A DNA stretch of 64,000 bases from Leucobacter zeae. GTDB lineage: Bacteria; Actinomycetota; Actinomycetes; Actinomycetales; Microbacteriaceae. The number at the start of each line of letters is the position of its first letter. Position 1 is the stretch's first letter. A model generated the notes under the pieces. That model was given only the letters and a program-made list of their open reading frames with translations. It was not told where the DNA came from and did not search any database. The stretch is taken from the NCBI RefSeq assembly GCF_016758175.1, contig NZ_QYAB01000001.1:1075162-1139161 (forward strand), read 5' to 3'. Below are positions 51,489-61,846 of this stretch, one piece after another. The translations under genes and the position numbers were made by a program.

Positions 51489-52304
51489 CTACTGCTCGGC
51501 GCCGCTCGCGTCCGAGATCGCGGCGTAGTCGCCCAGGCGGTCGGCGATGACGGGGAATTCCGCGCGCACCGCCGCCACCCGGGCGGGATCGAGGTCGACG
51601 AGGAGGACCTCCTCGCCCGGGCCGCACTCGGCGAGGACCTCGCCCGAGGGATCGACCACGCGGCTGTGCCCGCCGAGCTCGACGCCGTGCTGCACCCCGC
51701 ACGAGTTCACCGCGATGACGAACACCTGATGTTCGACGGCTCGCGCCTGCGTGAGGAGCCGCCAGTGCGCGAGTCGGGCCGCCGGCCATGCCGCGGGGAT
51801 CGCCACAGTCTCGATCCCGCGCACGCTCATCTCCTGCCAGAGACCAGGGAAGCGCAGGTCGTAGCAGGTGATACTGCCCAGTCGTCCCACCGGGCTCGGC
51901 ACGACGCTCAGGGTGTCGCCCGGCGTCAGCAGGTCCGCCTCGAGCGACTGATAGCCGAAGACGTGGATCTTGCGGTAGACCTGCGCGATCCTGCCCTCGG
52001 CGTCGATCAGCACCGTCGTGTTGCGCAGCAGTCCGTCGGGATCCCGTTCGACGATGCTGCCGGCGTGGATGGACGCCCCGAGCTCGCGGGCGACGCGTCG
52101 GCACATCGCAACCGTCGGCCCGTCGAGCGGTTCCGCCCGATGCTCGTACTGGTCGAAGGAGAAATAGCCGGCGCTCCAGATCTCGGGGAGGACGAACAGT
52201 TCGACGCCCGCGTGACGTCTGAGCAGGGCCTCGACGCGGTCGATGCGCTCCTCGGGCGTCTCGTGGTCGGGGCTCGCGACCTGGACCAGGGCGACTCGGG
52301 TCAT
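51489..52304 (-). CDS. Carbon-nitrogen hydrolase (nitrilase superfamily)
   Basis: 271 residues. The catalytic triad is Glu41 (LFVLPEIWSAGYF), Lys112 (YRKIHVFG) and Cys147 (ITCYDLRFP), as in omega-amidase/nitrilase-like enzymes that hydrolyse amides or nitriles of small acids. ATG 52304 fits the family N terminus (MTRVALVQVASPDHE). The substrate is not evident; nitrilase-like amidases near 2-oxo-acid enzymes often act on 2-oxo-omega-amides. It is separated from fadH by a 394-base gap holding the 19-bp tandem array. Confidence 0.87.
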   Translation of the reverse strand: MTRVALVQVASPDHETPEERIDRVEALLRRHAGVELFVLPEIWSAGYFSFDQYEHRAEPLDGPTVAMCRRVARELGASIHAGSIVERDPDGLLRNTTVLIDAEGRIAQVYRKIHVFGYQSLEADLLTPGDTLSVVPSPVGRLGSITCYDLRFPGLWQEMSVRGIETVAIPAAWPAARLAHWRLLTQARAVEHQVFVIAVNSCGVQHGVELGGHSRVVDPSGEVLAECGPGEEVLLVDLDPARVAAVRAEFPVIADRLGDYAAISDASGAEQ

Positions 52305-52495
52305 GTGTGCTCCTCCGCTGCGCAGTTCGACGCCCGACCGGCACGCGGGCCTCCCCATCGCTGACCGAGTCTATCCGCCGACTCGGGGCGTTCGGCGTGA
52401 CGGCCCTCGGCGCGACTACTTGGGGCGCGATGGTCCACGGCGCGATGCACCGCCGCGAGGAATGCTCACCGCAAGGAGAATCCGCCGCCCCTCGC

Positions 52496-52673
52496 CGAGC
52501 CACTACCGGCCCGCCGAGACGGCATCGGCGCCGGTAGTGGTTCGCCGGTCCGGTAGTGGCTCGGCGGGTGTGTAGTGGTTCGGCGAACCGGTAGTGGTTC
52601 GGCGAACCCGTAGTGGCTCGCCGGGCCCGCAGTGGCTCGGCGGCAAAGCAGCGGCTCGGCGAACGAGCTGCGG
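52496..52673. repeat. Tandem array with exact 19-bp period, related to 27023 dyad
   Basis: GTAGTGGYTCGGCG-like units start at 52534, 52553, 52572, 52591, 52610, 52629 and 52648, exactly 19 bases apart, with a degenerate eighth at 52667. An inverted copy CGAGCCACTACCGG begins near 52496, and a GGCATCGGCGCC core lies between it and the array, as in the dyad at 27023-27092. The array lies within the gap between the nitrilase and fadH genes, and no reading frame in it looks coding. Confidence 0.88.
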
Positions 52674-52698
52674 CCCGGTGGGTCGGCAGCCCGACCGC

Positions 52699-55052
<2,354 letters not shown>

Positions 55053-55080
55053 GCGGGCGGGGGCCGAAGCCCCCGCCCGC
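55053..55080 (-). terminator. Terminator of cold shock gene
   Basis: A 12-bp GC stem (55053-55064 with 55069-55080) closed, on the transcribed strand, by a TTCG tetraloop, 18 bases after the csp stop. Confidence 0.85.
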
Positions 55081-55097
55081 TCGATCAGCAGATCAGA

Positions 55098-55301
55098 TCA
55101 GATCGCCTGGATGTTGCTCGCCTGCAGACCCTTCGGGCCCTGCTCGACGTCGAACTGGACGCGCTGGTTCTCGAACAGGTCGCGACGGCCGGAGCCCTGG
55201 ATCGCGCTGAAGTGCGCGAAGACGTCGGACGAGCCGTCGTCGGGGGTGATGAAGCCGAAGCCCTTTTCGGAGTTGAACCATTTCACGGTGCCGGTGGCCA
55301 T
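55098..55301 (-). CDS. cspA: Cold shock protein
   Basis: 67 residues, canonical CspA. RNP1 KGFGFI and RNP2 VFAHF are intact ([20 protein letters not shown] start), giving a single-stranded RNA/DNA-binding OB fold that melts mRNA structure. AGAAGGAAA lies before the ATG, after a leader that may exceed 100 bases, usual for cold-shock mRNAs, but no cold-shock box can be claimed by eye. Confidence 0.96.
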   Translation of the reverse strand: MATGTVKWFNSEKGFGFITPDDGSSDVFAHFSAIQGSGRRDLFENQRVQFDVEQGPKGLQASNIQAI

Positions 55302-55542
55302 ACTGTGTTTCCTTCTTGTGTTGCTGGCCGCGAGTGCGGCCGGGGTGCCACGGCGACGGCGCCGACGTGGAGACTGGTAGCGTGCCGCGAGCCCGCGGCA
55401 AATAAAACGTGCTGGTGTTTCCCAACGTTCGGCATTACTGGTCTTGCCGTCGAGCCTAGCCCACGTGCGCCGCGGAACACGAGGGTGACTTCGCAATCGT
55501 TACCTCCCGTATCCCGAAACGTCACCCGTGCGATCGTGCTCG
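55302..55542. other. Gap: csp leader and divergent promoter region
   Basis: No gene. It contains the csp 5' leader (minus strand) and the upstream part of the nad operon promoter region. Confidence 0.5.
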
Positions 55543-55567
55543 TGTTATGGTCATCATGACCATAACA
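55543..55567. promoter_or_regulatory. NrtR-type operator
   Basis: An 11-base arm TGTTATGGTCA (55543-55553) and its exact complement (55557-55567) flank the spacer TCA. This matches the GTTATGGTC..GACCATAAC type of NrtR box as I recall it, 42 bases before nrtR, so NrtR should repress its own operon. Confidence 0.8.
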
Positions 55568-55608
55568 TTGCGATCCGGGCGCTGCCCGGCACGGAGGGGA
55601 GCGCCCGG

Positions 55609-56529
55609 ATGTCGTATGCGGAGACCAGCGCGAGCGCACGTCGCTACCTGCCGCCGGCCGTCGCAGTGTCGACCGTCGCGTTCGCCCTGGGGGTCCCGGA
55701 CGGTGCGGTGACCGGGTCCGACGCCGGCGCCGCGCCGCCCGGCACGACCTTCTGGATCCCGCTCGTGCGGCGCACGCGCGCCCCGTTCCTCGGGCGGTGG
55801 GCGCTCCCCGGTGGGCCGACCGAGTGGGACGAGACGCTCGCGGACACGGCGCTGCGGACGCTGCGCTCGGCCGCGCTGCGCGATCCGGGGTACGTCGAAC
55901 AGCTCTACTCCTTCGGCGGGGTGCAGCGCTCCGCCGAGGCGCAGCGGCTCGTGACGATCGCCTACTGGGCGCTCTACGGCGAGCACGACCTCGCCACGCC
56001 GGCTCCGGCGGCGTCCGACACCGCGGCTCCCGCTGCGACCCGCGCGCGCCCTCGCCAGGAGACGGCAGTCCGCGCGCCGAGATGGGACGACCCCGTCGCG
56101 CCGCGCCTCCGTTCGGACGCGGGGGATCCCGGCGGGCTCGACGCAGACCGGGACCGTCTCGAGGATCTCGACGGAGCGGCGGCGGGCGCGAACGTGGCCT
56201 GGTTCCCGGTCGACGCGCTGCCCGAGCTCGCGTTCGACCACGACGAGATCATCGCGTACGCCCTCGACCGCTTGCGGAGCAAGACGGAGTACGCCTCGGT
56301 CGCCCACCGCTTCCTCGGCGAGACCTTCACGCTGGGTCAGCTGCGCGCGGTGCACGAGGCCGTGCGCGGGGGCGCAGTGGACCCCGCCAACTTCAGGCGC
56401 CAGGCGCTCGCCCAGGGGAACCTGGTCGATACCGGGGCGTTCGAGACGGGCACCAGGCACCGGCCCGCGAAGCTCTACCGCTTCCGCGGGGCAGATGACG
56501 AGACGACAGGAACGGGGATGCCGCGATGA
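55609..56529 (+). CDS. nrtR: NrtR, Nudix-related NAD-biosynthesis repressor
   Basis: 306 residues. Nudix domain at about 15-205, with a degenerate Nudix box at 68-90 (GGPTEWDETLADTALRTL) lacking the catalytic glutamates, as expected for a sensor that binds ADP-ribose rather than cleaving it. C-terminal winged helix at about 225-290 (FLGETFTLGQLRAVHEAVRG). Residues ~125-195 are an Ala/Pro-rich insertion inside the Nudix fold, longer than usual. GGAGGGGAG precedes ATG 55609. Upstream operator and coupling with nadA (56526-56529) agree with autoregulation of NAD synthesis. Confidence 0.9.
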   Translation: MSYAETSASARRYLPPAVAVSTVAFALGVPDGAVTGSDAGAAPPGTTFWIPLVRRTRAPFLGRWALPGGPTEWDETLADTALRTLRSAALRDPGYVEQLYSFGGVQRSAEAQRLVTIAYWALYGEHDLATPAPAASDTAAPAATRARPRQETAVRAPRWDDPVAPRLRSDAGDPGGLDADRDRLEDLDGAAAGANVAWFPVDALPELAFDHDEIIAYALDRLRSKTEYASVAHRFLGETFTLGQLRAVHEAVRGGAVDPANFRRQALAQGNLVDTGAFETGTRHRPAKLYRFRGADDETTGTGMPR

Positions 56530-57857
56530 CGAGCGTGCACGAACTCATCAGGGACGCCGCTGCGCGCGAGCGCGCCGGCGGGAGCGGTGCGGGACGGCCG
56601 CAGCGCGCCCCGCACGCGCGACCCATCGCGCTCAGGGCGACGGGGGCGTCGAGCTGCGACTCGAGTCTCTCGCGCGACCCGTGGGCGATCGATCGCGACC
56701 CGGGATACGGTCCCGGGGCTTCGACCGGCGATGCGGTTCCCGGGGACGCCCCGCGCCAGGGGCCGTTGCCCGCCCGCTACACCGAGGCGAGCGACGACGA
56801 GCTCCACGACTGGATCGTCGCGGCCAAGGCCGAACTCGGTCAACGGGTGCGGATCCTCGGTCACTTCTACCAGCGCGACGAAGTCGTGCGGTACGCGGAC
56901 TTCGTGGGCGACTCGTTCATGCTCGCGCAGGCCGCGAAGGCGAGTCCCGACGCCGAGGCGTTCGTCTTCTGCGGCGTGCACTTCATGGCGGAGACCGCCG
57001 ACATCCTCTCCGGCCCGGATCAGGCCGTGATCCTGCCGAACCTCGCCGCGGGGTGCTCGATGGCGGACATGGCGACCATCGACCAGGTGGAGGACTGCTG
57101 GCGGGAGCTCACGGCGGTGCTCGGCGACGCGGCGGACGGGGCGCAGCCCGTGATCCCGGTCACCTACATGAACTCATCGGCGGCGATCAAGGCGTTCTGC
57201 GGGCGCAACGGAGGGATCGTCTGCACGTCGTCGAACGCGCGGACGGTGCTCGAGTGGGCATTCGCCCGCGGCAGCCGGGTCGTCTTCTTCCCCGATCAGC
57301 ACCTCGGCCGCAACACGGCGCACGAGATGGGGATCCCGGAGGAGCGCATGCCGCTGTGGCGCCCGCACCTGGCGCTCGGCGGGAACACGGTGGAGCAGCT
57401 GCGCGACGCGCGCGTGATCCTGTGGAACGGCTTCTGCTCGGTGCACAAGCGCTTCTCGGTCGCGCAGATCGAGCGGGCGCGCGCGGAGCACCCGGACGTG
57501 CGGGTCATCGTGCACCCGGAGTGCCCCGCCGACGTCGTCAGGGCCGCTGACGGGGCCGGATCGACCGAGTACATCCGCGCGCAGATCGCGGCGGCCGCGC
57601 CGGGCGAGGTGATCGCCGTCGGCACCGAGATCAACCTGGTCAATCGGCTGCAGCAGCAGCGACCCGACCTCACGGTGTTCTGCCTCGACCCCGTGGTGTG
57701 CCCCTGCTCGACGATGTATCGCATCCACCCCGCCTACCTCGCCTGGACCCTGGAATCGCTCGTCGCGGGCGAAATGCCCAATCGGATCGTCGTCGACGCA
57801 TCGGTCGCCGGGGATTCCCGGGTCGCGCTCGAACGCATGCTCGCGGCGAAGCCGTGA
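56526..57857 (+). CDS. nadA: Quinolinate synthase
   Basis: 443 residues, the long actinobacterial form with an ~85-residue N-terminal extension. It condenses iminoaspartate with dihydroxyacetone phosphate on a 4Fe-4S cluster. Conserved: ILGHFYQRDEVVRYADFVGD, AGCSMADM with Cys177, YMNSSAAIKAFCG, WNGFCSVHKRF with Cys304, HPECP with Cys333, and CPCSTMYRI with Cys392/394; three of these hold the cluster. ATG overlaps the nrtR stop, and its stop overlaps nadB by four bases. Confidence 0.95.
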   Translation: MTSVHELIRDAAARERAGGSGAGRPQRAPHARPIALRATGASSCDSSLSRDPWAIDRDPGYGPGASTGDAVPGDAPRQGPLPARYTEASDDELHDWIVAAKAELGQRVRILGHFYQRDEVVRYADFVGDSFMLAQAAKASPDAEAFVFCGVHFMAETADILSGPDQAVILPNLAAGCSMADMATIDQVEDCWRELTAVLGDAADGAQPVIPVTYMNSSAAIKAFCGRNGGIVCTSSNARTVLEWAFARGSRVVFFPDQHLGRNTAHEMGIPEERMPLWRPHLALGGNTVEQLRDARVILWNGFCSVHKRFSVAQIERARAEHPDVRVIVHPECPADVVRAADGAGSTEYIRAQIAAAAPGEVIAVGTEINLVNRLQQQRPDLTVFCLDPVVCPCSTMYRIHPAYLAWTLESLVAGEMPNRIVVDASVAGDSRVALERMLAAKP

Positions 57858-59626
57858 TCCTCGTCGTCGGGAGCGGAGTCGCCGGCCTGTCGTGCGCGCT
57901 CGCGGCCGCCGCCGTCGGGGCCGACGTCGAACTCGTGACTCCCGACCGCGTCGCGGATCGCCGGGGTCTGGAGCGCACCGGATCGGAGCACGCCGCGGGC
58001 GGCCGCTTCGGGCCGGCGGCGACGAGCGGCAGCACCCCGCTCGCGCAGGGCGGCATTGCCGCGGCGATCGGCGCGGGGGACGACCCGGCGCAGCACCTCG
58101 CCGACACGCTCGCCGCGGGAGGCGGGGTCGCCGACGTCGAGGCGGTCGACGCGCTCGTGCGCGATGGCGCCCGCCTCGTGCGCGGGCTGCTGGACGGCGG
58201 ATTCCCCGCGGACCGCGAGGCCGACGGGACCGTCTCGCTGGGACTCGAGGCCGCGCACGGGCGGCCCCGCATCGTGCACGCCGGCGGGGATCGGACCGGA
58301 GCCGCGCTGCACGACTTCCTGCTGGGTCGGGTGCACGCGGAAGCGGAGGCCGGGCGGATCGTCCTCGGAGGGTCGACGACCGTCGAGTCGCTGGTCGTCG
58401 ACGCGGGCGTCGTCGTCGGAGCGGTCCTGCGCCGCGGAACCGGTCCGCGCGAGATCCGCAGCGCAGACGCCGTCGTGCTGGCGACCGGGGGATACGCCGC
58501 CCTCTTCCCGCGGACCTCGAACCGGAGGAGTGCGGTCGGCGCCGGGATCGTGCTCGCGGCGCGGGCCGGGGCGGCGGTCGCCGACCTCGAGTTCGTGCAG
58601 TTCCATCCGACCGTGCTCGCGACCGATGGCGACCCCGGCGCGGGAGCCGATCCCGCGCCGGGCATGCTGGTGTCGGAGGCGGTGCGCGGAGCCGGCGCCG
58701 TGCTGCTCGACGGCTCGGGGCGCCGCTTCATGCGGAACCGCCACCCCGCGGCGGAGCTCGCGCCCCGCGACGTCGTCTCCCGCGAGATCCACCGCGTGCT
58801 CCGCGAGCGCGGCGAGACCGCGGTGCGGCTCGACGCGACGGGGATCGAGCGCGCGGGCGGCAGGGGCTCGCTCGCCCGCCGGTTCCCCGGGATCGCCGCG
58901 GGTCTCGAGGCCCGGGGCATCGACTGGACGCGGGAGCCGGTGCCGGTCGCCCCGGCGTCGCACTACACGATGGGCGGTGTGCTCGCGGACCTCGACGGGC
59001 GCAGCACGGTTCCCGGGCTCTTCGTCGCGGGCGAGGTCGCCGCGACGGGCGCGCACGGGGCCAACCGGCTGGCCTCGAACTCACTGCTCGAGGGACTGGT
59101 GTTCGGCGACCGCGCGGGCCGGGCCGCCGCTCGCTATGCGGTTCCCGGCGGCGCGGCGCGGTCGTGGCGGACGCGGGGCCGGGGATTCCACGCGGCCGAC
59201 GCCGGATGCGAGATCGTGCCGCTCGCAGCTCGGGACGCGCCGGTCGTTCCCGCAGCCGCATCCAGACTCGAGGAAGCCGTCACGGCCGGGCTCGGGATCG
59301 AACGCGATGCCCGGGGCCTCGCCGCGGTCGCGGCGGAGTGCGCGCGTGGATCCGACGACCGGGCAGCGCTCGCCGCGATGGTCGGCACCGCCGCGCTCGC
59401 GCGCGAGGAGTCCCGCGGCGCGCACCTGCGCGCCGACTTCCCGCGCACCGATCCCGCGCAGGCGCGGCGGCGCGCGTACCGCTTCGTCGCGTTCGGCTCG
59501 GCGCCGGAAGCGGCAGCGGAACCGGCACCGGCATCGGCCGCGGCACCGGCACCGGCATCGGCCGGTGTCGCCGGAGGAGCGGGAGCGCCCGCACACGAGT
59601 ACGCCCCCGACGGACGAGGAGCCTGA
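57854..59626 (+). CDS. nadB: L-aspartate oxidase
   Basis: 590 residues, FAD enzyme that oxidises L-aspartate to iminoaspartate for NadA. GSGVAG (6-11) is the FAD motif; STPLAQGGIAAA, FVQFHPTVL and HYTMGGVLADLDGRS are typical, with GAHGANRLASNSLLEGLVFG. The C terminus carries an Ala/Pro repeat tail of about 30 residues encoded by CGGCACCGGCATCG-type repeats (59515-59575). GTG 57854 overlaps the nadA stop. Confidence 0.94.
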   Translation: MILVVGSGVAGLSCALAAAAVGADVELVTPDRVADRRGLERTGSEHAAGGRFGPAATSGSTPLAQGGIAAAIGAGDDPAQHLADTLAAGGGVADVEAVDALVRDGARLVRGLLDGGFPADREADGTVSLGLEAAHGRPRIVHAGGDRTGAALHDFLLGRVHAEAEAGRIVLGGSTTVESLVVDAGVVVGAVLRRGTGPREIRSADAVVLATGGYAALFPRTSNRRSAVGAGIVLAARAGAAVADLEFVQFHPTVLATDGDPGAGADPAPGMLVSEAVRGAGAVLLDGSGRRFMRNRHPAAELAPRDVVSREIHRVLRERGETAVRLDATGIERAGGRGSLARRFPGIAAGLEARGIDWTREPVPVAPASHYTMGGVLADLDGRSTVPGLFVAGEVAATGAHGANRLASNSLLEGLVFGDRAGRAAARYAVPGGAARSWRTRGRGFHAADAGCEIVPLAARDAPVVPAAASRLEEAVTAGLGIERDARGLAAVAAECARGSDDRAALAAMVGTAALAREESRGAHLRADFPRTDPAQARRRAYRFVAFGSAPEAAAEPAPASAAAPAPASAGVAGGAGAPAHEYAPDGRGA

Positions 59627-59627
59627 C

Positions 59628-60476
59628 ATGCTGACCCGCACCATCATTGAATCGGTCGTGCGCTCCGCGCTCGCCGAGGACGCCCCGTGGGGCGATCTCA
59701 CCGTCGAGCTCGCGATTCCGGAGTCCGCGCGGATATCGACCCGGCTCGTCGCCAGGGAGCCAGGGGTGTTCTCGGGCGGTCCGCTGGTGGCGGAGGCGTT
59801 CCGGCAGCTCGACCCCCGCATCGACGTGCGCGGGCTGGTATCGGAGGGCGCGCCGTTCACCGCCGGGGACGCGCTCGCGACGATCGCGGGCCCCGCCCGT
59901 GGCGTGCTCACCGCCGAGCGGGTCGCGCTGAACCTCGCCCAGCGCATGTCGGGCGTCGCGACGCTGACGTCGCGGTTCGTCGCCGCCGTGGCGCACACCC
60001 AGGCACGGATCGCCGACACGCGCAAGACGACGCCGGGGCTGCGCGCCCTCGAGAAGCACGCGGTGCGCGCGGGAGGCGGTGCGAACCATCGCTTCGGACT
60101 GTCCGACGCGATCATGGTCAAGGACAACCACCTCGCCGCACTCGGAGCCGTCGATGCCGCGACCACGACGGCCGCGCTCCGCGACCTGCGCTCCCGTGCC
60201 GGGCACACGGCCGCGATCGTCGTGGAGGTGGACCGTCTCGATCAGGTCGAGGCGGTGCTCGAGGCGGGCGTCACCGGCGTGCTGCTCGACAACTTCTCGA
60301 TCGCCGATCTGATCGCGGGCGTGCGCCTGATCGACGGGCGGGCGATCGCGGAGGCGAGCGGAGGCGTGTCGCTGGACACCGTCGCCGAGATCGCCGAGAC
60401 CGGGGTCGACGTGATCTCCGTCGGGCTCCTCACCCACGGCGCACGGGCGCTCGATATCGGCCTGGATGCTGCATGA
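59628..60476 (+). CDS. nadC: Nicotinate-nucleotide pyrophosphorylase (carboxylating)
   Basis: 282 residues. It converts quinolinate and PRPP to nicotinate mononucleotide. Family signatures: EDAPWGDLT, LNLAQRMSGVATLTSRF, IADTRKTTPGLRALEKHAV, GGGANHRFGLSDAIMVKDNH and VEVDRLDQ with the later metal-binding VLLDNF. The start is two bases after the nadB stop and the stop overlaps the next ATG. Confidence 0.95.
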   Translation: MLTRTIIESVVRSALAEDAPWGDLTVELAIPESARISTRLVAREPGVFSGGPLVAEAFRQLDPRIDVRGLVSEGAPFTAGDALATIAGPARGVLTAERVALNLAQRMSGVATLTSRFVAAVAHTQARIADTRKTTPGLRALEKHAVRAGGGANHRFGLSDAIMVKDNHLAALGAVDAATTTAALRDLRSRAGHTAAIVVEVDRLDQVEAVLEAGVTGVLLDNFSIADLIAGVRLIDGRAIAEASGGVSLDTVAEIAETGVDVISVGLLTHGARALDIGLDAA

Positions 60477-61846
60477 GCGCGGAGGGCTCGTTCCTCGATG
60501 CCGCGGCGACCGCGCCGCTCCGGGAGCGGGCGCGAGCGGCGATGGCCGCCGTGCTCGACGGCGGGCAGGCGAACGCCTCGAGCGTGCACGCCCCCGGGCA
60601 TCGCGCGCGCCGCTTCGTGGAGGACGCCCGCAATGAGATCGCGCGTGCGCTCGGTGCCAGGCCGTCCGACGTGGTGTTCACGTCGGGCGGCACTGAAGCG
60701 AACAACCTGGCCGTGATCGGGCTGTCGCTCGCGAACCCCCGCGGCAGGCACCTCGTTACGACCCCCATCGAGCATCCCTCGGTGCTCGAGAGCTGCCGCT
60801 TTCTCGAACGGGTGCACGGGTACGAACTGTCCCTGGTCCCGGTGGACGGGGACGGCCGAGTCGATCCGGCCGACGTCGCCGCGGTGCTTCGGCCGGACAC
60901 CACGCTCGTCTCGGTCGGGCTCGCGAACGCCGAGGTCGGCACGGTGCAGCCGATCGTCGAGATCGGCGCGATCGTGCGGGCGTCGGGCGCGCTCATGCAC
61001 ACCGATGCGGTGCAGGCCGCGGCATCGCTGCCCCTATCGTTCGCGCGATCGAGTGCTGCCGCATTCGCCGAGGCGTCCGCAGGCACAGGCACATGCGCCG
61101 ACGCCGGTGCGGAACGCAGCGTCGGTGCGGACCGCGGCGCCGCTGTCGGCCCGGGGCCGGGCGGCGTACGCGGGGGCGAGCACGCGGTCGAGCGCGCTCC
61201 GGCCTGGCCGGGGGAGCACGTCGACGCGCTGACGATCGCCTCGCACAAGTTCGGCGGCCCGCAGGGCGCTGGGGCCCTGCTCGTCCGGCGGAATCTCGCG
61301 ATCGAGCCGATCCTCCACGGCGGCGGCCAGGAAGGCGGGGCGCGTTCCGGAACCGAGAACGTGGCGGCGATCGCGGGCTTCGCGGCCGCGGTCGTCGAGG
61401 CGACGGCCGCAGTGGGCGCTCGCGCGCTCGAGACCCTGGCGAGCCGGGATGAGCTGGTCCGGAGCGTGCTCGCCGACGTGACCGGGGCCCGCCTCACCGG
61501 GGCGCCCGACGAGCGCCTGCCCGGGCACGCATCATTCGTGGTCGCCGGGGTGAGCGGAGAGTCCCTGCTGGTCGCGCTCGACGCCGCCGGCTTCGCGGTC
61601 TCCTCGGGCTCGGCATGTGCGGCCGGCAGGGATGCTCCCTCCCCGGTGCTCCTCGCGATGGGGATGTCCTCGGAACTCGCGCAGACCGCGATCCGGTTCA
61701 CGCTGCCGGGCCCGGTCGATTCCGGCCGGATCGAACGCATCGTCGGGGTGCTGCGGGCGACCGCTGGCGGCGCAGACCGTTCGCGCGGGGGAACCTCCTC
61801 GCGGAGCGCCGCGCCGATCATGCCGCCTCGGCATTCGGTCGCGTGA
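60473..61846 (+). CDS. Cysteine desulfurase (NifS/IscS-like), NAD-operon linked
   Basis: 457 residues. PLP lysine Lys259 in ASHKFGGP and catalytic Cys382 in SSGSACAAG, with the TSGGTEANNLAVIG and HTDAVQAA segments, show a complete class V desulfurase. It probably provides sulfur for the NadA 4Fe-4S cluster, as the nifS-like gene in the Bacillus nad operon does. Residues ~190-247 form an Ala/Gly-rich insertion between HTDAVQAA and the PLP lysine, unlike IscS. ATG overlaps nadC; the 3' end overlaps the convergent DUF4192 gene by 29 bases. Confidence 0.9.
   Translation: MSAEGSFLDAAATAPLRERARAAMAAVLDGGQANASSVHAPGHRARRFVEDARNEIARALGARPSDVVFTSGGTEANNLAVIGLSLANPRGRHLVTTPIEHPSVLESCRFLERVHGYELSLVPVDGDGRVDPADVAAVLRPDTTLVSVGLANAEVGTVQPIVEIGAIVRASGALMHTDAVQAAASLPLSFARSSAAAFAEASAGTGTCADAGAERSVGADRGAAVGPGPGGVRGGEHAVERAPAWPGEHVDALTIASHKFGGPQGAGALLVRRNLAIEPILHGGGQEGGARSGTENVAAIAGFAAAVVEATAAVGARALETLASRDELVRSVLADVTGARLTGAPDERLPGHASFVVAGVSGESLLVALDAAGFAVSSGSACAAGRDAPSPVLLAMGMSSELAQTAIRFTLPGPVDSGRIERIVGVLRATAGGADRSRGGTSSRSAAPIMPPRHSVA

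Noticed and set aside
52496..52690. Possible CRISPR array
   Set aside because: The period is 19 bases with a motif of 14, leaving no unique spacers of normal length, and there are no cas genes.
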